In this document: positions 56,569 through 64,000 of the stretch, piece by piece
How positions within the stretch are numbered: position 1 is the stretch's first letter
Layout: every line of letters begins with the position of its first letter
From: Ruegeria spongiae
Lineage (GTDB): Bacteria; Pseudomonadota; Alphaproteobacteria; Rhodobacterales; Rhodobacteraceae
DNA: 64,000 nt
Assembly (NCBI RefSeq): GCF_023502395.1
Contig: NZ_JAMFMB010000019.1
Location: 1 to 64,000 of the forward strand
Direction: 5' to 3'
The notes under the pieces: model-generated
What the model was told of the DNA's origin: nothing
The model's input: the letters and a program-made list of their open reading frames with translations, nothing else
Databases searched by the model: none
Made by a program: the position numbers and the translations under genes

Positions 56569-56886
56569 ATGGTCAGGACCCTGATCCCTGTCGCTTTTGG
56601 AGTTTCGGTACTTGTGGCCGGCTGCACGCCACCCTGGTCGGGGCAGACCACCACGACAACAACCACAGCCCCCGAACCGGCTGTTACGACGGCACCCGCA
56701 CCCACAACCACGACACCGCAAGCAACACGCGCTGCGTCCACGACCACAGTCACGACTGAAACCGAGCCGGAAGAGTCGAAAATCAAACCGCTGCCTGGCG
56801 ATAACCGCGAAGGCGGCGGCGGTGGAGGCGGCGGCGGTGGAGGCGGCGGCGGCGGCGGTGGAGGCGGCGGCGGCTGGGGCGGCTAA
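56569..56886 (+). CDS. Threonine-rich lipoprotein with a 21-glycine tail
   Basis: The 105-residue product has a lipoprotein signal (lipobox LVAGC, cysteine about residue 17). A disordered Thr/Pro/Ala-rich linker containing a seven-threonine run follows, then a charged segment ESKIKPLPGDNRE, and the end is 21 consecutive Gly codons (56812-56874) followed by Trp-Gly-Gly. Start ATG 56569 has AGGAG at 56556-56560. The Gly tract uses GGT-GGA-GGC repeats, so it could change length by slippage in frame. It is followed after 15 bp by a metacaspase-like gene. I know no such protein. Function is unknown. Confidence 0.75.
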   Translation: MVRTLIPVAFGVSVLVAGCTPPWSGQTTTTTTTAPEPAVTTAPAPTTTTPQATRAASTTTVTTETEPEESKIKPLPGDNREGGGGGGGGGGGGGGGGGGGGGWGG

Positions 56887-56901
56887 TCAAGGAGTGTATC
56901 C

Positions 56902-59232
56902 ATGCCTGTCAGCAAACGGGACTTCCTGCGTCTGATCGCCTCTCTGGGCGTCAGCGGAACATTGGGGCTGAATCTGATACCACCCGTGCATGCGCAAGGA
57001 ACGCGCGCACTGCGGCTGGCGGGCGGCGGGCCGCGTATCGGCATCGTGGTCGGCAACCAGAGCTATGACAATGTCGACGATCTGGGCAATGCCGCCAAGG
57101 ATGCACATGACATGGCCGCGCTGCTGCGCGAGTTCCGGTTCAAGGTCTTTGATGGCTACGACCTGGACAAGCGCGGCTTTGAACAGCTTCTGCGAAACGC
57201 GGTGCTCAACATCCCGCAGGGGGCGGATGTTGTGTTCTATTATGCCGGGCATGGCATCCAGATCGGGCGGCGGAATTATCTTCTGCCCATCGATGCGAAA
57301 TTCGAAAGCGTCTACGATCTGCCGATGGAGACAATGACGCTTGACCGGGTGATTGATACATTGGCGGCGCGCGGCTCGGCCCATGTGGCCATTCTGGATT
57401 CCTGTCGCGACAATCCGTTCCAGAGCATCCGGCTGGCCGCCGATCTGGACGCCAACCTGTTCGAGACCCGCGCTGGATTCGAGGTGTTCCGCACCCCGTT
57501 AAACTCTCTGATCGCCTATTCGACCTCACCCGGCGCACTGGCACTGGATGGGGCGGAAGGCGGCAACAGCCCTTATACCGCTGCCGTGCTGAAAGCGGCC
57601 CGAGCGTCGCCGGGCGAGAATATCCTGCAGCTTTTCCCGGTGATCCGCGAGCAGGTCCATAGCGAGACCGGCGGTGTCCAGGTACCGTGGGAAAGCTCGA
57701 CCCTGGTGCGGCCTTTCTATCTGACGCAGGCCCAGGCCGATGCGCCCAGCGCCGCACCCGGCGATGCGCCGCCCGAGGTGCTGAACGTGGATGCGCGGTT
57801 CGACCGGCTCGTCCCGCTCGACGATGCCATTTCGGATCTGATCGGCGCAGACATTGCCTCTGCCGCGTTGATCGAAGCTGCGGCGAAGGGCGCGATCGTC
57901 TTGAACGGTGACACCTCTGGCCCGATCGTTGGCTACGCACCGGATATCACCGATATAAGGGCCGAGGATCTGATTGACCCCAGAGTCTCGGACCGCTTCA
58001 GCGTAGAGGTCACCTCAGGCGCCGGGACCGCAAGGCGCGTCGATGTGGCGTTGAACCTGACCTTCGACCCCTGTGACCTGGCGGCGGGGGCTGCGCTGGA
58101 TCTGAACGGTGTGGGCGTCTACCGGCTGCCCAACGAGCTTGATCTGACGGGCGGGCTTGCCGCCTGCGAGGCCTCGGTGCGGGCCGATCCCGACAATGCC
58201 CGGTTCCGCTATCAGCTTGGGCGGCTGCAACAGAGCACCAAGCAGCTTGAAAAGGCATACGAGAATTTCGAGGCCGCGGCCGAGGCCGGTCATATCCGGG
58301 CCAAATACGGTCTGGCGGTGCTGCTCGATTCCAAGCGGATCGACCGGGACGTGACCAAGATCCCCTATGAGCCGGACCGGGCACTGGCCCTGATGGAAGA
58401 CGGGATCAAGGAACAGGACCCCTATGCCATGCACCGGCTGGGCCGCCGCCTGATGCGCAATGGCGAGACCGCCGAAGAACGCCAGCGCGGGTTCGAGTTG
58501 ATGGAGCGCGCGGTCGAGTTGGGCCACACCTTCTCGATGAACGAACTGGGCTATTACTTTCTGGCCAAGGGCACGGATCACTACCTGCCGGAACGCGGCA
58601 TGCGCTATCTGACTGCCTCGGAACAGCGCGAAGACATCTATGGCTACGACAATCTGGGCTTTGTCGCGCTGAGTGGTCTGGACGGCAACCCTGCCGACTG
58701 GCAAAAAGCGCTGAAATGGTTCACGCGCGCCTCTAATGGCGGCCACCCCACTGCGCCTGCAAACATCGCGCGGATGATCCTGAACGATCAGGTGCCGGGC
58801 AAGACCGGCAAGGATGCGCTGGGCTGGTATGACATCGCGCTGGCACGCGGGGATGCCTGGGGCGGCGCAAACGGCGCGATCATTATCCTCAATGGCCGTG
58901 CTCGGGGCGTCAATGCGGCCGAAGCCGGGATACGCGCGGCCAAGGCCTCGCTGCTGGCCAATGAGGAACCCGCCGCTCTGGCGCGCCAGAACCTGGACAC
59001 GCTGTCGCGCAGCGATATCGACCGGGCGTTGCAGACATTGCTGAACGAATTGGGCGAGCCAGTGGGTGTCGATGGTCAGGCCGGGCCGTCCACGCAGGCC
59101 GCATTGGAGCGGGTGAGCGCGGCAAACGGTGTGCCGGTGCCCTTTGCCGCCACCCAGGACCCGACCGAGCGGCTGTTGCTTGCCGCCAAGGTCTATTGGG
59201 CGCAGAACCCGGTGCGGTTCGATCTGTTCTGA
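56902..59232 (+). CDS. Secreted caspase-fold (metacaspase-like) protein with Sel1 repeats
   Basis: The 776-residue protein starts with a Tat- or Sec-type signal (SKRDFLRLIASLGVSG to about HAQ). The p20-like caspase domain (about 44-240) has the catalytic His117 in VFYYAGHGIQ and Cys168 in AILDSCRDNPF, plus GIVVGNQSYDNVDDLGNAAK. A middle domain, Sel1/TPR-like repeats (about 410-690) and a C-terminal peptidoglycan-binding-like region (VDGQAGPSTQAALERV) follow. It is thus probably a periplasmic Lys/Arg-specific protease or a scaffold. Both catalytic residues are present. A GGAG site and 15 bp gap tie it to the poly-glycine lipoprotein gene. Its end abuts serB. Confidence 0.85.
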   Translation: MPVSKRDFLRLIASLGVSGTLGLNLIPPVHAQGTRALRLAGGGPRIGIVVGNQSYDNVDDLGNAAKDAHDMAALLREFRFKVFDGYDLDKRGFEQLLRNAVLNIPQGADVVFYYAGHGIQIGRRNYLLPIDAKFESVYDLPMETMTLDRVIDTLAARGSAHVAILDSCRDNPFQSIRLAADLDANLFETRAGFEVFRTPLNSLIAYSTSPGALALDGAEGGNSPYTAAVLKAARASPGENILQLFPVIREQVHSETGGVQVPWESSTLVRPFYLTQAQADAPSAAPGDAPPEVLNVDARFDRLVPLDDAISDLIGADIASAALIEAAAKGAIVLNGDTSGPIVGYAPDITDIRAEDLIDPRVSDRFSVEVTSGAGTARRVDVALNLTFDPCDLAAGAALDLNGVGVYRLPNELDLTGGLAACEASVRADPDNARFRYQLGRLQQSTKQLEKAYENFEAAAEAGHIRAKYGLAVLLDSKRIDRDVTKIPYEPDRALALMEDGIKEQDPYAMHRLGRRLMRNGETAEERQRGFELMERAVELGHTFSMNELGYYFLAKGTDHYLPERGMRYLTASEQREDIYGYDNLGFVALSGLDGNPADWQKALKWFTRASNGGHPTAPANIARMILNDQVPGKTGKDALGWYDIALARGDAWGGANGAIIILNGRARGVNAAEAGIRAAKASLLANEEPAALARQNLDTLSRSDIDRALQTLLNELGEPVGVDGQAGPSTQAALERVSAANGVPVPFAATQDPTERLLLAAKVYWAQNPVRFDLF

Positions 59233-60108
59233 TCAGGTCTTGAATTCGCTGCGCGCATAACCTTGCAGATACAGCAGTGCTGTCAGATCGCCGTGATTGA
59301 TCCGTACATCACATTGCGCGGCGACTGACGGCTTGGCGTGCAGCGCAACGCCGGTTCCGGCGCGTTGCAGCATACCCAGATCATTGGCACCGTCACCCAC
59401 CGCCAGCACATCCGTTTCAAAAATCCCCAGCCGTGTGCTGATCTGTTCCAGTGCCTCAATCTTGGCTTCGCGGCCCAGAATCGGGCGGGCGACATCGCCG
59501 GTCAGCGCGCCGTTTTCTACCAGCAGCGTGTTGGCGCGGTTCTCGTCAAACCCAAGCTGCGCCGCGACCGAAGCTGTGAAGGCAGTGAACCCGCCCGAGA
59601 CCAGCGCGCAATATCCGCCATTGGCCCGCATTGTGGCCAGCAACTCGCGGCCTCCCGGCATCAGGGTGATCCGCTCGGCCAGAACCTTGTCGATCACCGT
59701 TTCCGCCAACCCGCGCAACAAGCCCACACGCTCGATCAGCGCGCCTTCGAAATCCAGCTCACCATTCATCGCGCGAGCGGTAATGGCGCTGACCCGTTCG
59801 CCGAACCCGGCCTCGGCGGCCAGCTCATCGATGCATTCCTGCTGGATCATGGTGCTGTCCATATCGGCCAGCAGCATCCTTTTGCGGCGCCCTTCGGAGG
59901 GCTGCACCACCAGATCAACCGCCAGTTTCTGCAAATCTTCCCAGACCTGCCAGCGATTGTCGGGCATCGCGGGCAACGGGAACTCTGCCGCCTCATCGGG
60001 GCTGAGCCAGGTCACGTCCCCCCCGCCCCAGGCATTGCGCAGTGATTCGATCAGCGCCGGATCAAGCGTTGGCGTATCAGGAGCAGTCAGCAGGGTGGCG
60101 ATATACAT
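59233..60108 (-). CDS. serB: Phosphoserine phosphatase
   Basis: The 291-residue HAD phosphatase converts phosphoserine to serine. Catalytic Asp82 and Asp84 are in MLLADMDSTMIQQECIDELA. GELDFEGALIERVGLLRGL, LMPGGRELLATMRANGG and the metal loop VLAVGDGANDLGMLQRAGTG complete the motifs. An N-terminal domain of about 75 residues is normal for SerB. I chose the ATG at 60108 and rejected a longer frame. It is convergent with the metacaspase-like gene and divergent from serC. Confidence 0.94.
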   Translation of the reverse strand: MYIATLLTAPDTPTLDPALIESLRNAWGGGDVTWLSPDEAAEFPLPAMPDNRWQVWEDLQKLAVDLVVQPSEGRRKRMLLADMDSTMIQQECIDELAAEAGFGERVSAITARAMNGELDFEGALIERVGLLRGLAETVIDKVLAERITLMPGGRELLATMRANGGYCALVSGGFTAFTASVAAQLGFDENRANTLLVENGALTGDVARPILGREAKIEALEQISTRLGIFETDVLAVGDGANDLGMLQRAGTGVALHAKPSVAAQCDVRINHGDLTALLYLQGYARSEFKT

Positions 60109-60200
60109 GGGTGCAAAGTTTCCGATAGGCGGCGACGGCGTCGCGTTTGTCACATGAACCGGCGCTCTAACGCCAAATTCGCTCTTGTGAAACCCCGGAT

Positions 60201-60246
60201 CGCCCCGTAGTTCCGTCCGTGGGACACCCCTCCCCAACGAGGGGCG
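60201..60246 (+). promoter_or_regulatory. Probable serC leader RNA (cis-regulatory element)
   Basis: The 5' leader of serC contains GTCC-GTG-GGAC (60215-60225), then a CCCCTC/GAGGGG hairpin (60227-60244) whose right arm can instead pair with CGCCCC at 60201-60206 through GGGGCG (60241-60246). These mutually exclusive pairings end 8 bases before the GGAAGGG ribosome site (60254-60260). Rfam describes a serC leader in alphaproteobacterial serC-serA operons whose last stem meets the ribosome site, and the context here is identical. I have not scored it against the model, and boundaries are approximate. Confidence 0.6.
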
Positions 60247-60267
60247 CTTATCTGGAAGGGTAGCATC

Positions 60268-61422
60268 ATGGCTATTTCACAACCGGCAACGCGGCCGGCA
60301 AATCCGCGTTTTTCCTCTGGCCCCTGCGCCAAACCCCCCACATTCGATCTCACGAAACTCGCCGATGCCGCCTTGGGCCGTTCGCACCGTGCCGCCATTG
60401 GCAAGGACAAGCTGAAGGCCGCCATCGAAGGCACGCGCGAGATCCTGGGCATCCCTGCTGACTACAAGATCGGCATCGTTCCGGCCTCGGATACCGGTGC
60501 TATGGAAATGGCACTCTGGTCGCTGTTGGGTGACCGCAAGGTCGAGATGCTGGCCTGGGAAAGCTTTGGCGCGGGCTGGGTGACCGATGTGGTCAAGCAG
60601 CTCAAGGTCGAGGCCGAAGTCAAAACCGCCGACTATGGCAAGATCGTCGATCTGGCCTCGGTGGATTTCGCCAATGATGTTGTCTTCACCTGGAACGGCA
60701 CCACCTCGGGCGTGAAGGTTCCCAATGGCGACTGGATCGCGGATGACCGTCAGGGCCTGACCATCTGCGACGCCACCAGCGCCGCTTTTGCGATGGATCT
60801 GCCCTGGGACAAGCTGGATGTGACCACGTTCAGCTGGCAGAAGGTGCTGGGCGGCGAAGCGGCCCACGGCATGTTGATCCTGAGCCCCCGCGCGGTCGAA
60901 CGGCTGGAAAGCTACACGCCCGCATGGCCGCTGCCCAAGATTTTCCGCCTCACCAAAGCCGGCAAGCTGATCGACGGCATCTTCACCGGCGCGACCATCA
61001 ACACGCCGTCCATGCTGGCGGTCGAGGATTACCTCTTTGCGCTGGACTGGGCGCGCTCGGTTGGCGGCCTCAAGGGTCTGATCGCCCTTGCCGAGGCCAA
61101 TGCAGATGCGGTGCACGCATTTTGCAACCAGAACGACTGGATCGAAAATCTGGCCGAGGATGCGGCGACGCGTTCCAACACCTCGGTCTGCCTGAAGTTC
61201 ACCGACGCAAAAATCGCCGATGGCGCGGGTTTTGCCAAGGCCGTGGCCAAACGGCTGGAGGCGGAGAATATCGCGCTGGATATCGGCGCTTATCGCGACG
61301 CCCCTGCGGGCCTGCGCATCTGGTGCGGCGGTACAGTCGAAACCTCGGATATCGAGGCGATGCTGCCTTGGCTCGAATGGGCCTATCATGCAGAGCTTGC
61401 CGCCCAGACCGAGGCGGCCTGA
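60268..61422 (+). CDS. serC: Phosphoserine aminotransferase
   Basis: The 384-residue PLP enzyme of the alphaproteobacterial/archaeal SerC subgroup makes phosphoserine from phosphohydroxypyruvate. Features are [58 protein letters not shown] and the PLP lysine Lys192 in [20 protein letters not shown]. An ATG with GGAAGGG site follows the leader RNA. serA begins 71 bp downstream and is probably on the same transcript. Confidence 0.96.
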   Translation: MAISQPATRPANPRFSSGPCAKPPTFDLTKLADAALGRSHRAAIGKDKLKAAIEGTREILGIPADYKIGIVPASDTGAMEMALWSLLGDRKVEMLAWESFGAGWVTDVVKQLKVEAEVKTADYGKIVDLASVDFANDVVFTWNGTTSGVKVPNGDWIADDRQGLTICDATSAAFAMDLPWDKLDVTTFSWQKVLGGEAAHGMLILSPRAVERLESYTPAWPLPKIFRLTKAGKLIDGIFTGATINTPSMLAVEDYLFALDWARSVGGLKGLIALAEANADAVHAFCNQNDWIENLAEDAATRSNTSVCLKFTDAKIADGAGFAKAVAKRLEAENIALDIGAYRDAPAGLRIWCGGTVETSDIEAMLPWLEWAYHAELAAQTEAA

Positions 61423-61493
61423 CGCACGCCTTCTGCGCTTGAACGGGGCCCGCGCGGCCCCGCCCCCTTTCTATATTATCAAGGACCAGAGAA

Positions 61494-63089
61494 ATGGCCC
61501 CCAAAGTACTCGTCTCCGACAAGCTGAGCGAAACCGCCGTGCAGATCTTTCGCGATCGCGGCATCGATGTGGATTTTGAACCCGATCTGGGCAAGGACAA
61601 GGACCGGCTGGCCGAGATGATCACCCAGTATGACGGCCTCGCCATCCGCTCGGCCACCAAGGTGACCGAAAAGATCCTCGCCAATGCCGACAACCTCAAG
61701 GTCATCGCCCGCGCCGGGATCGGCACCGACAATATCGACAAGGATGCCGCCTCGAAAAAAGGCGTGATCGTGATGAACACGCCGTTTGGCAACATGATCA
61801 CCACCGCTGAACACGCCATTGCGATGATGTTCGCCGTGGCGCGGCAAATCCCCGAGGCCAGCGCCTCGACCCATGCGGGCAAATGGGAGAAGTCCAAGTT
61901 CATGGGGGTCGAGCTGACCAACAAGACCCTGGGCGTGATCGGTGCGGGCAATATCGGTGGCATCGTTTGCGACCGCGCCCGTGGGCTGAAAATGAAAGTC
62001 ATCGCCTATGATCCCTTCCTGGGTCAGGAGAAGGCCGACCAGATGGGCGTCGAAAAGGTCGAGCTGGACGCGCTGCTGGAACGCGCCGATTTCATCACTC
62101 TGCATGTGCCCTTTACCGAGCAGACCGCAAACATCCTGAGCCGCGAAAACCTTGCCAAGACCAAGAAAGGCGTCCGCATCATCAACTGCGCCCGTGGCGG
62201 GTTGGTCGACGAGGAAGCGCTGGCTGAAATGCTGCAATCGGGCCATGTGGCCGGTGCCGCCTTTGACGTCTTTGCCGAGGAACCGGCCAAGGAAAACGCG
62301 CTGTTCAATCTGCCCAACGTGGTCTGCACCCCGCATTTGGGCGCCGCCACCACCGAAGCGCAAGAAAACGTCGCCCTGCAGGTGGCCGAGCAGATGTCGA
62401 ACTATCTGCTGACCGGCGCGGTGGAAAACGCGTTGAACATGCCCAGCGTGACCGCCGAAGAGGCCAAGGTCATGGGCCCGTGGATCAAGCTGGCCGGGCA
62501 TCTGGGCAGCTTCGTCGGTCAAATGACCGACGAGCCGGTCAAGGCGATCAACATTCTCTATGACGGTGTCGCCGCCGAGATGAATCTGGCCGCACTGAAC
62601 TGTGCCGCAGTCGCCGGGATCATGAAAAAGTTCAACCCCGAGGTGAACATGGTCTCGGCCCCCGTGGCCGCAAAAGAGCGTGGCATCCAGATCAGCACAA
62701 CCAATCAGGACAAATCCGGCGCTTTTGAGGGCTATATCAAGGTGACCGTGGTGACGGATACCCGTGAGCGTTCGATCGGCGGCACGGTGTTCAGCGACGG
62801 CAAGCCGCGTTTCATCCAGATCAAAGGCATCAATATCGACGCCGAGATCGGGCGGCACATGCTCTATACCACCAACGAGGATGTCCCCGGCATCATCGGC
62901 GCGCTGGGTCAGACCATGGGTGGCAGCGGCGTGAACATCGCAAACTTTACACTGGGCCGTGCCGGTGCAGGGCGCGAGGCCATCGCGCTGCTCTATGTCG
63001 ACGAACCGGTTCCCGCCGAGGCACGTGCGAAGCTGGCCGAGACGGGGCTGTTCAAGCAGATCAAGCCGCTGGAATTCGACGTAGCCTGA
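61494..63089 (+). CDS. serA: D-3-phosphoglycerate dehydrogenase
   Basis: The 531-residue enzyme catalyses the first step of serine synthesis. It has the NAD site TLGVIGAGNIGGIVCDRARG, the catalytic Arg in INCARGGLVDEEALAEML, the His in VVCTPHLGAATTEAQENVAL, an intervening domain, and a C-terminal ACT domain (GINIDAEIGRHMLYTTNEDV onward) for serine feedback. Length is normal for the type I long form. A strong intrinsic terminator follows at 63111-63138. Confidence 0.97.
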   Translation: MAPKVLVSDKLSETAVQIFRDRGIDVDFEPDLGKDKDRLAEMITQYDGLAIRSATKVTEKILANADNLKVIARAGIGTDNIDKDAASKKGVIVMNTPFGNMITTAEHAIAMMFAVARQIPEASASTHAGKWEKSKFMGVELTNKTLGVIGAGNIGGIVCDRARGLKMKVIAYDPFLGQEKADQMGVEKVELDALLERADFITLHVPFTEQTANILSRENLAKTKKGVRIINCARGGLVDEEALAEMLQSGHVAGAAFDVFAEEPAKENALFNLPNVVCTPHLGAATTEAQENVALQVAEQMSNYLLTGAVENALNMPSVTAEEAKVMGPWIKLAGHLGSFVGQMTDEPVKAINILYDGVAAEMNLAALNCAAVAGIMKKFNPEVNMVSAPVAAKERGIQISTTNQDKSGAFEGYIKVTVVTDTRERSIGGTVFSDGKPRFIQIKGINIDAEIGRHMLYTTNEDVPGIIGALGQTMGGSGVNIANFTLGRAGAGREAIALLYVDEPVPAEARAKLAETGLFKQIKPLEFDVA

Positions 63090-63110
63090 GGCGCCATACG
63101 CATTCAGATC

Positions 63111-63138
63111 GGCCGTCCCATCCGGGGCGGCCTTTTTT
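63111..63138 (+). terminator. Intrinsic terminator after serA
   Basis: GGCCGTCCC (63111-63119) pairs with GGGGCGGCC (63124-63132) with one G-T pair over a 4-base loop, directly followed by six T residues (63133-63138). It ends the serC-serA transcript 21 bp after the stop. Confidence 0.93.
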
Positions 63139-63217
63139 GTACAGTGAAGGCACGACAAAACACTTTCCCTTCGCGCCGCGACGCGGCACAAACTCGGCAA
63201 CAGCCACGGAGGCGCGG

Positions 63218-63946
63218 ATGACGGACCCGATTTATGCGATAGGCGACATTCACGGACAGTTGGATGAGTTGCATCGTGCCCTGTCGCTGATCGAGGCCGA
63301 TGGCGGCGCGGATGCCCGCGTCGTCTTTCTCGGCGACTATGTCGATCGCGGCCCTGACAGCCGGGCGGTGATTGATCTGCTGATCGAGGGGCAGCAGGCG
63401 CAGCGGAACTGGATCACGCTGCTGGGCAATCACGACCGCATGTTTGCGTGGTTCATGGAAGACGTGCCGCGCCACGACCCGCATATGCTGGTCGGCTATC
63501 ACTGGCTGCACGACCGGCTTGGTGGCGTTGAAACGCTTCAAAGCTATGGCGTGACCTTCGAAGCGCGGACCCGGCTTGCGGATTTGCATGCCAGTGCAAA
63601 AGAGATCATACCGCAGGCCCATGTCGATTTCCTGCGCGGGTTGCAACCGATGTTCGAAACGCCCGATCTGGCCTTTGTCCACGCCGGCATCCGCCCCGGC
63701 GTGCCTTTGACCCAGCAGAGTGAGAACGATCTGGTCTGGATCAGGCAAAGCTTTCACGCCTGTTTAGAGCCACATCCAAAGCTGATCGTGCATGGCCACA
63801 CACCGGTCGATGTTCCCAGCCACTACGGAAACCGGATCAATCTGGACAGCGGAGCCGGTTATGGCCAGCCTCTTACCACGGCTGTGTTCGAAGGCTCGAA
63901 TTGCAGTGTTTTAACCAATCGCGGACGTGTCCCGCTTTTGCCCTAA
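63218..63946 (+). CDS. PPP-family metallophosphatase
   Basis: The 242-residue protein has the full set of metal and phosphate motifs of serine/threonine-type phosphatases: IGDIHGQLDELHRAL, FLGDYVDRGPDSRAV, LLGNHDRMFAWFM and VHGHTP, with an additional HAGIRPGVPL block. Bacterial members (PrpA/ApaH-like) dephosphorylate proteins or dinucleotides. The substrate is not determinable here. I chose the ATG at 63218 (GGAGG site). The longer frame upstream runs through the serA terminator. Confidence 0.9.
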   Translation: MTDPIYAIGDIHGQLDELHRALSLIEADGGADARVVFLGDYVDRGPDSRAVIDLLIEGQQAQRNWITLLGNHDRMFAWFMEDVPRHDPHMLVGYHWLHDRLGGVETLQSYGVTFEARTRLADLHASAKEIIPQAHVDFLRGLQPMFETPDLAFVHAGIRPGVPLTQQSENDLVWIRQSFHACLEPHPKLIVHGHTPVDVPSHYGNRINLDSGAGYGQPLTTAVFEGSNCSVLTNRGRVPLLP

Positions 63947-64000
63947 CCTCCGCTCCAATCCAGCACGACTTTGCCGGATTGCCCCGATTTCATCGCTGAA
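63943..64000 (-). CDS. 3' end of a zinc-type alcohol dehydrogenase gene (partial)
   Basis: The minus strand reads SAMKSGQSGKVVLDWSGG and a stop at 63943-63945, overlapping the phosphatase stop by 4 bp. This resembles the C-terminus of zinc-dependent dehydrogenases, which end in a G-K-V-V/L-L motif. Only 18 codons are visible and the rest lies beyond the window, so the enzyme type is a weak guess. Confidence 0.5.
   Translation of the reverse strand, partial: SAMKSGQSGKVVLDWSGG

Noticed and set aside
61479-63200. Minus-strand frame of 573 codons
   Set aside because: It is antisense to serA and is rich in H, G and D as antisense reads of high-GC genes are.

Overview
The window is a chromosomal segment of a high-GC alphaproteobacterium, most likely a marine Rhodobacterales (Roseobacter-type) bacterium. 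The pointers are the flagellar gene order, the alphaproteobacterial long serC followed by serA, a Rhizobium etli-type asparaginase, a long TauC-like permease, and many small secreted proteins of the kind common in that order. I ran no database search. Family names come from recognising motifs and overall sequence character, and the genus is not assigned.

Layout. 1-2135 is a pile-up of decayed insertion sequences of four types (IS5, IS481-like, IS3 and IS200/IS605) ending against the last flagellar gene. 2120-15209 is a flagellar cluster in two divergent units. The minus-strand unit is fliL, a coiled-coil membrane protein, a motE-like gene, motA, a 717-residue periplasmic protein, a lytic transglycosylase, flhA, fliR, flhB and a fliJ-like gene. 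The plus-strand unit is fliF, fliH, fliN and fliP. A CtrA-like site lies between the two units. 15206-20247 is a sugar or inositol catabolic and uptake operon (TIM-barrel isomerase, binding protein, permease, ATPase, small membrane protein, LacI regulator) with a perfect LacI-type palindrome at its head. 20441-28968 holds housekeeping and envelope genes: a short peptide-binding protein, proline iminopeptidase, ubiG, a MarR regulator, nitrilase, glutaredoxin, comF, a methyltransferase, hemH, an L,D-transpeptidase and a CAP-domain lipoprotein. 29052-32638 is a taurine-type ABC transporter whose binding-protein gene is broken, next to an IclR regulator.

32651-42669 contains two conserved hypothetical genes, a lipoprotein, ilvD, a very unusual ABC-like protein with a degenerate ATPase and a cyclic-nucleotide-binding domain, a CPBP protease, accD and folC. 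42670-43620 has no confident gene but carries a dense series of inverted repeats. 43621-51027 is a complete histidine-utilisation locus (hutC, hutF, hutI, hutH, hutG, hutU) using the formimidoylglutamate deiminase/deformylase route, with candidate operators in both regulatory gaps. 51143-56398 holds small genes, rlmN, an IalB-like secreted protein, an asparaginase, and a YCII/AHSA1/ArsR trio. 56569-59232 pairs a lipoprotein ending in 21 consecutive glycines with a secreted caspase-fold (metacaspase-like) protein carrying Sel1 repeats. 59233-63089 is the serine biosynthesis set: serB facing serC-serA, which is preceded by a probable serC leader RNA. A PPP-family phosphatase and the 3' end of a dehydrogenase gene close the window.

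The strongest candidates for something undescribed are the poly-glycine lipoprotein/metacaspase pair, the pseudo-ABC/cNMP protein with its CPBP protease neighbour, the structured gene-free stretch near 42.7-43.0 kb, and the MotE-like/717-residue pair beside motA.
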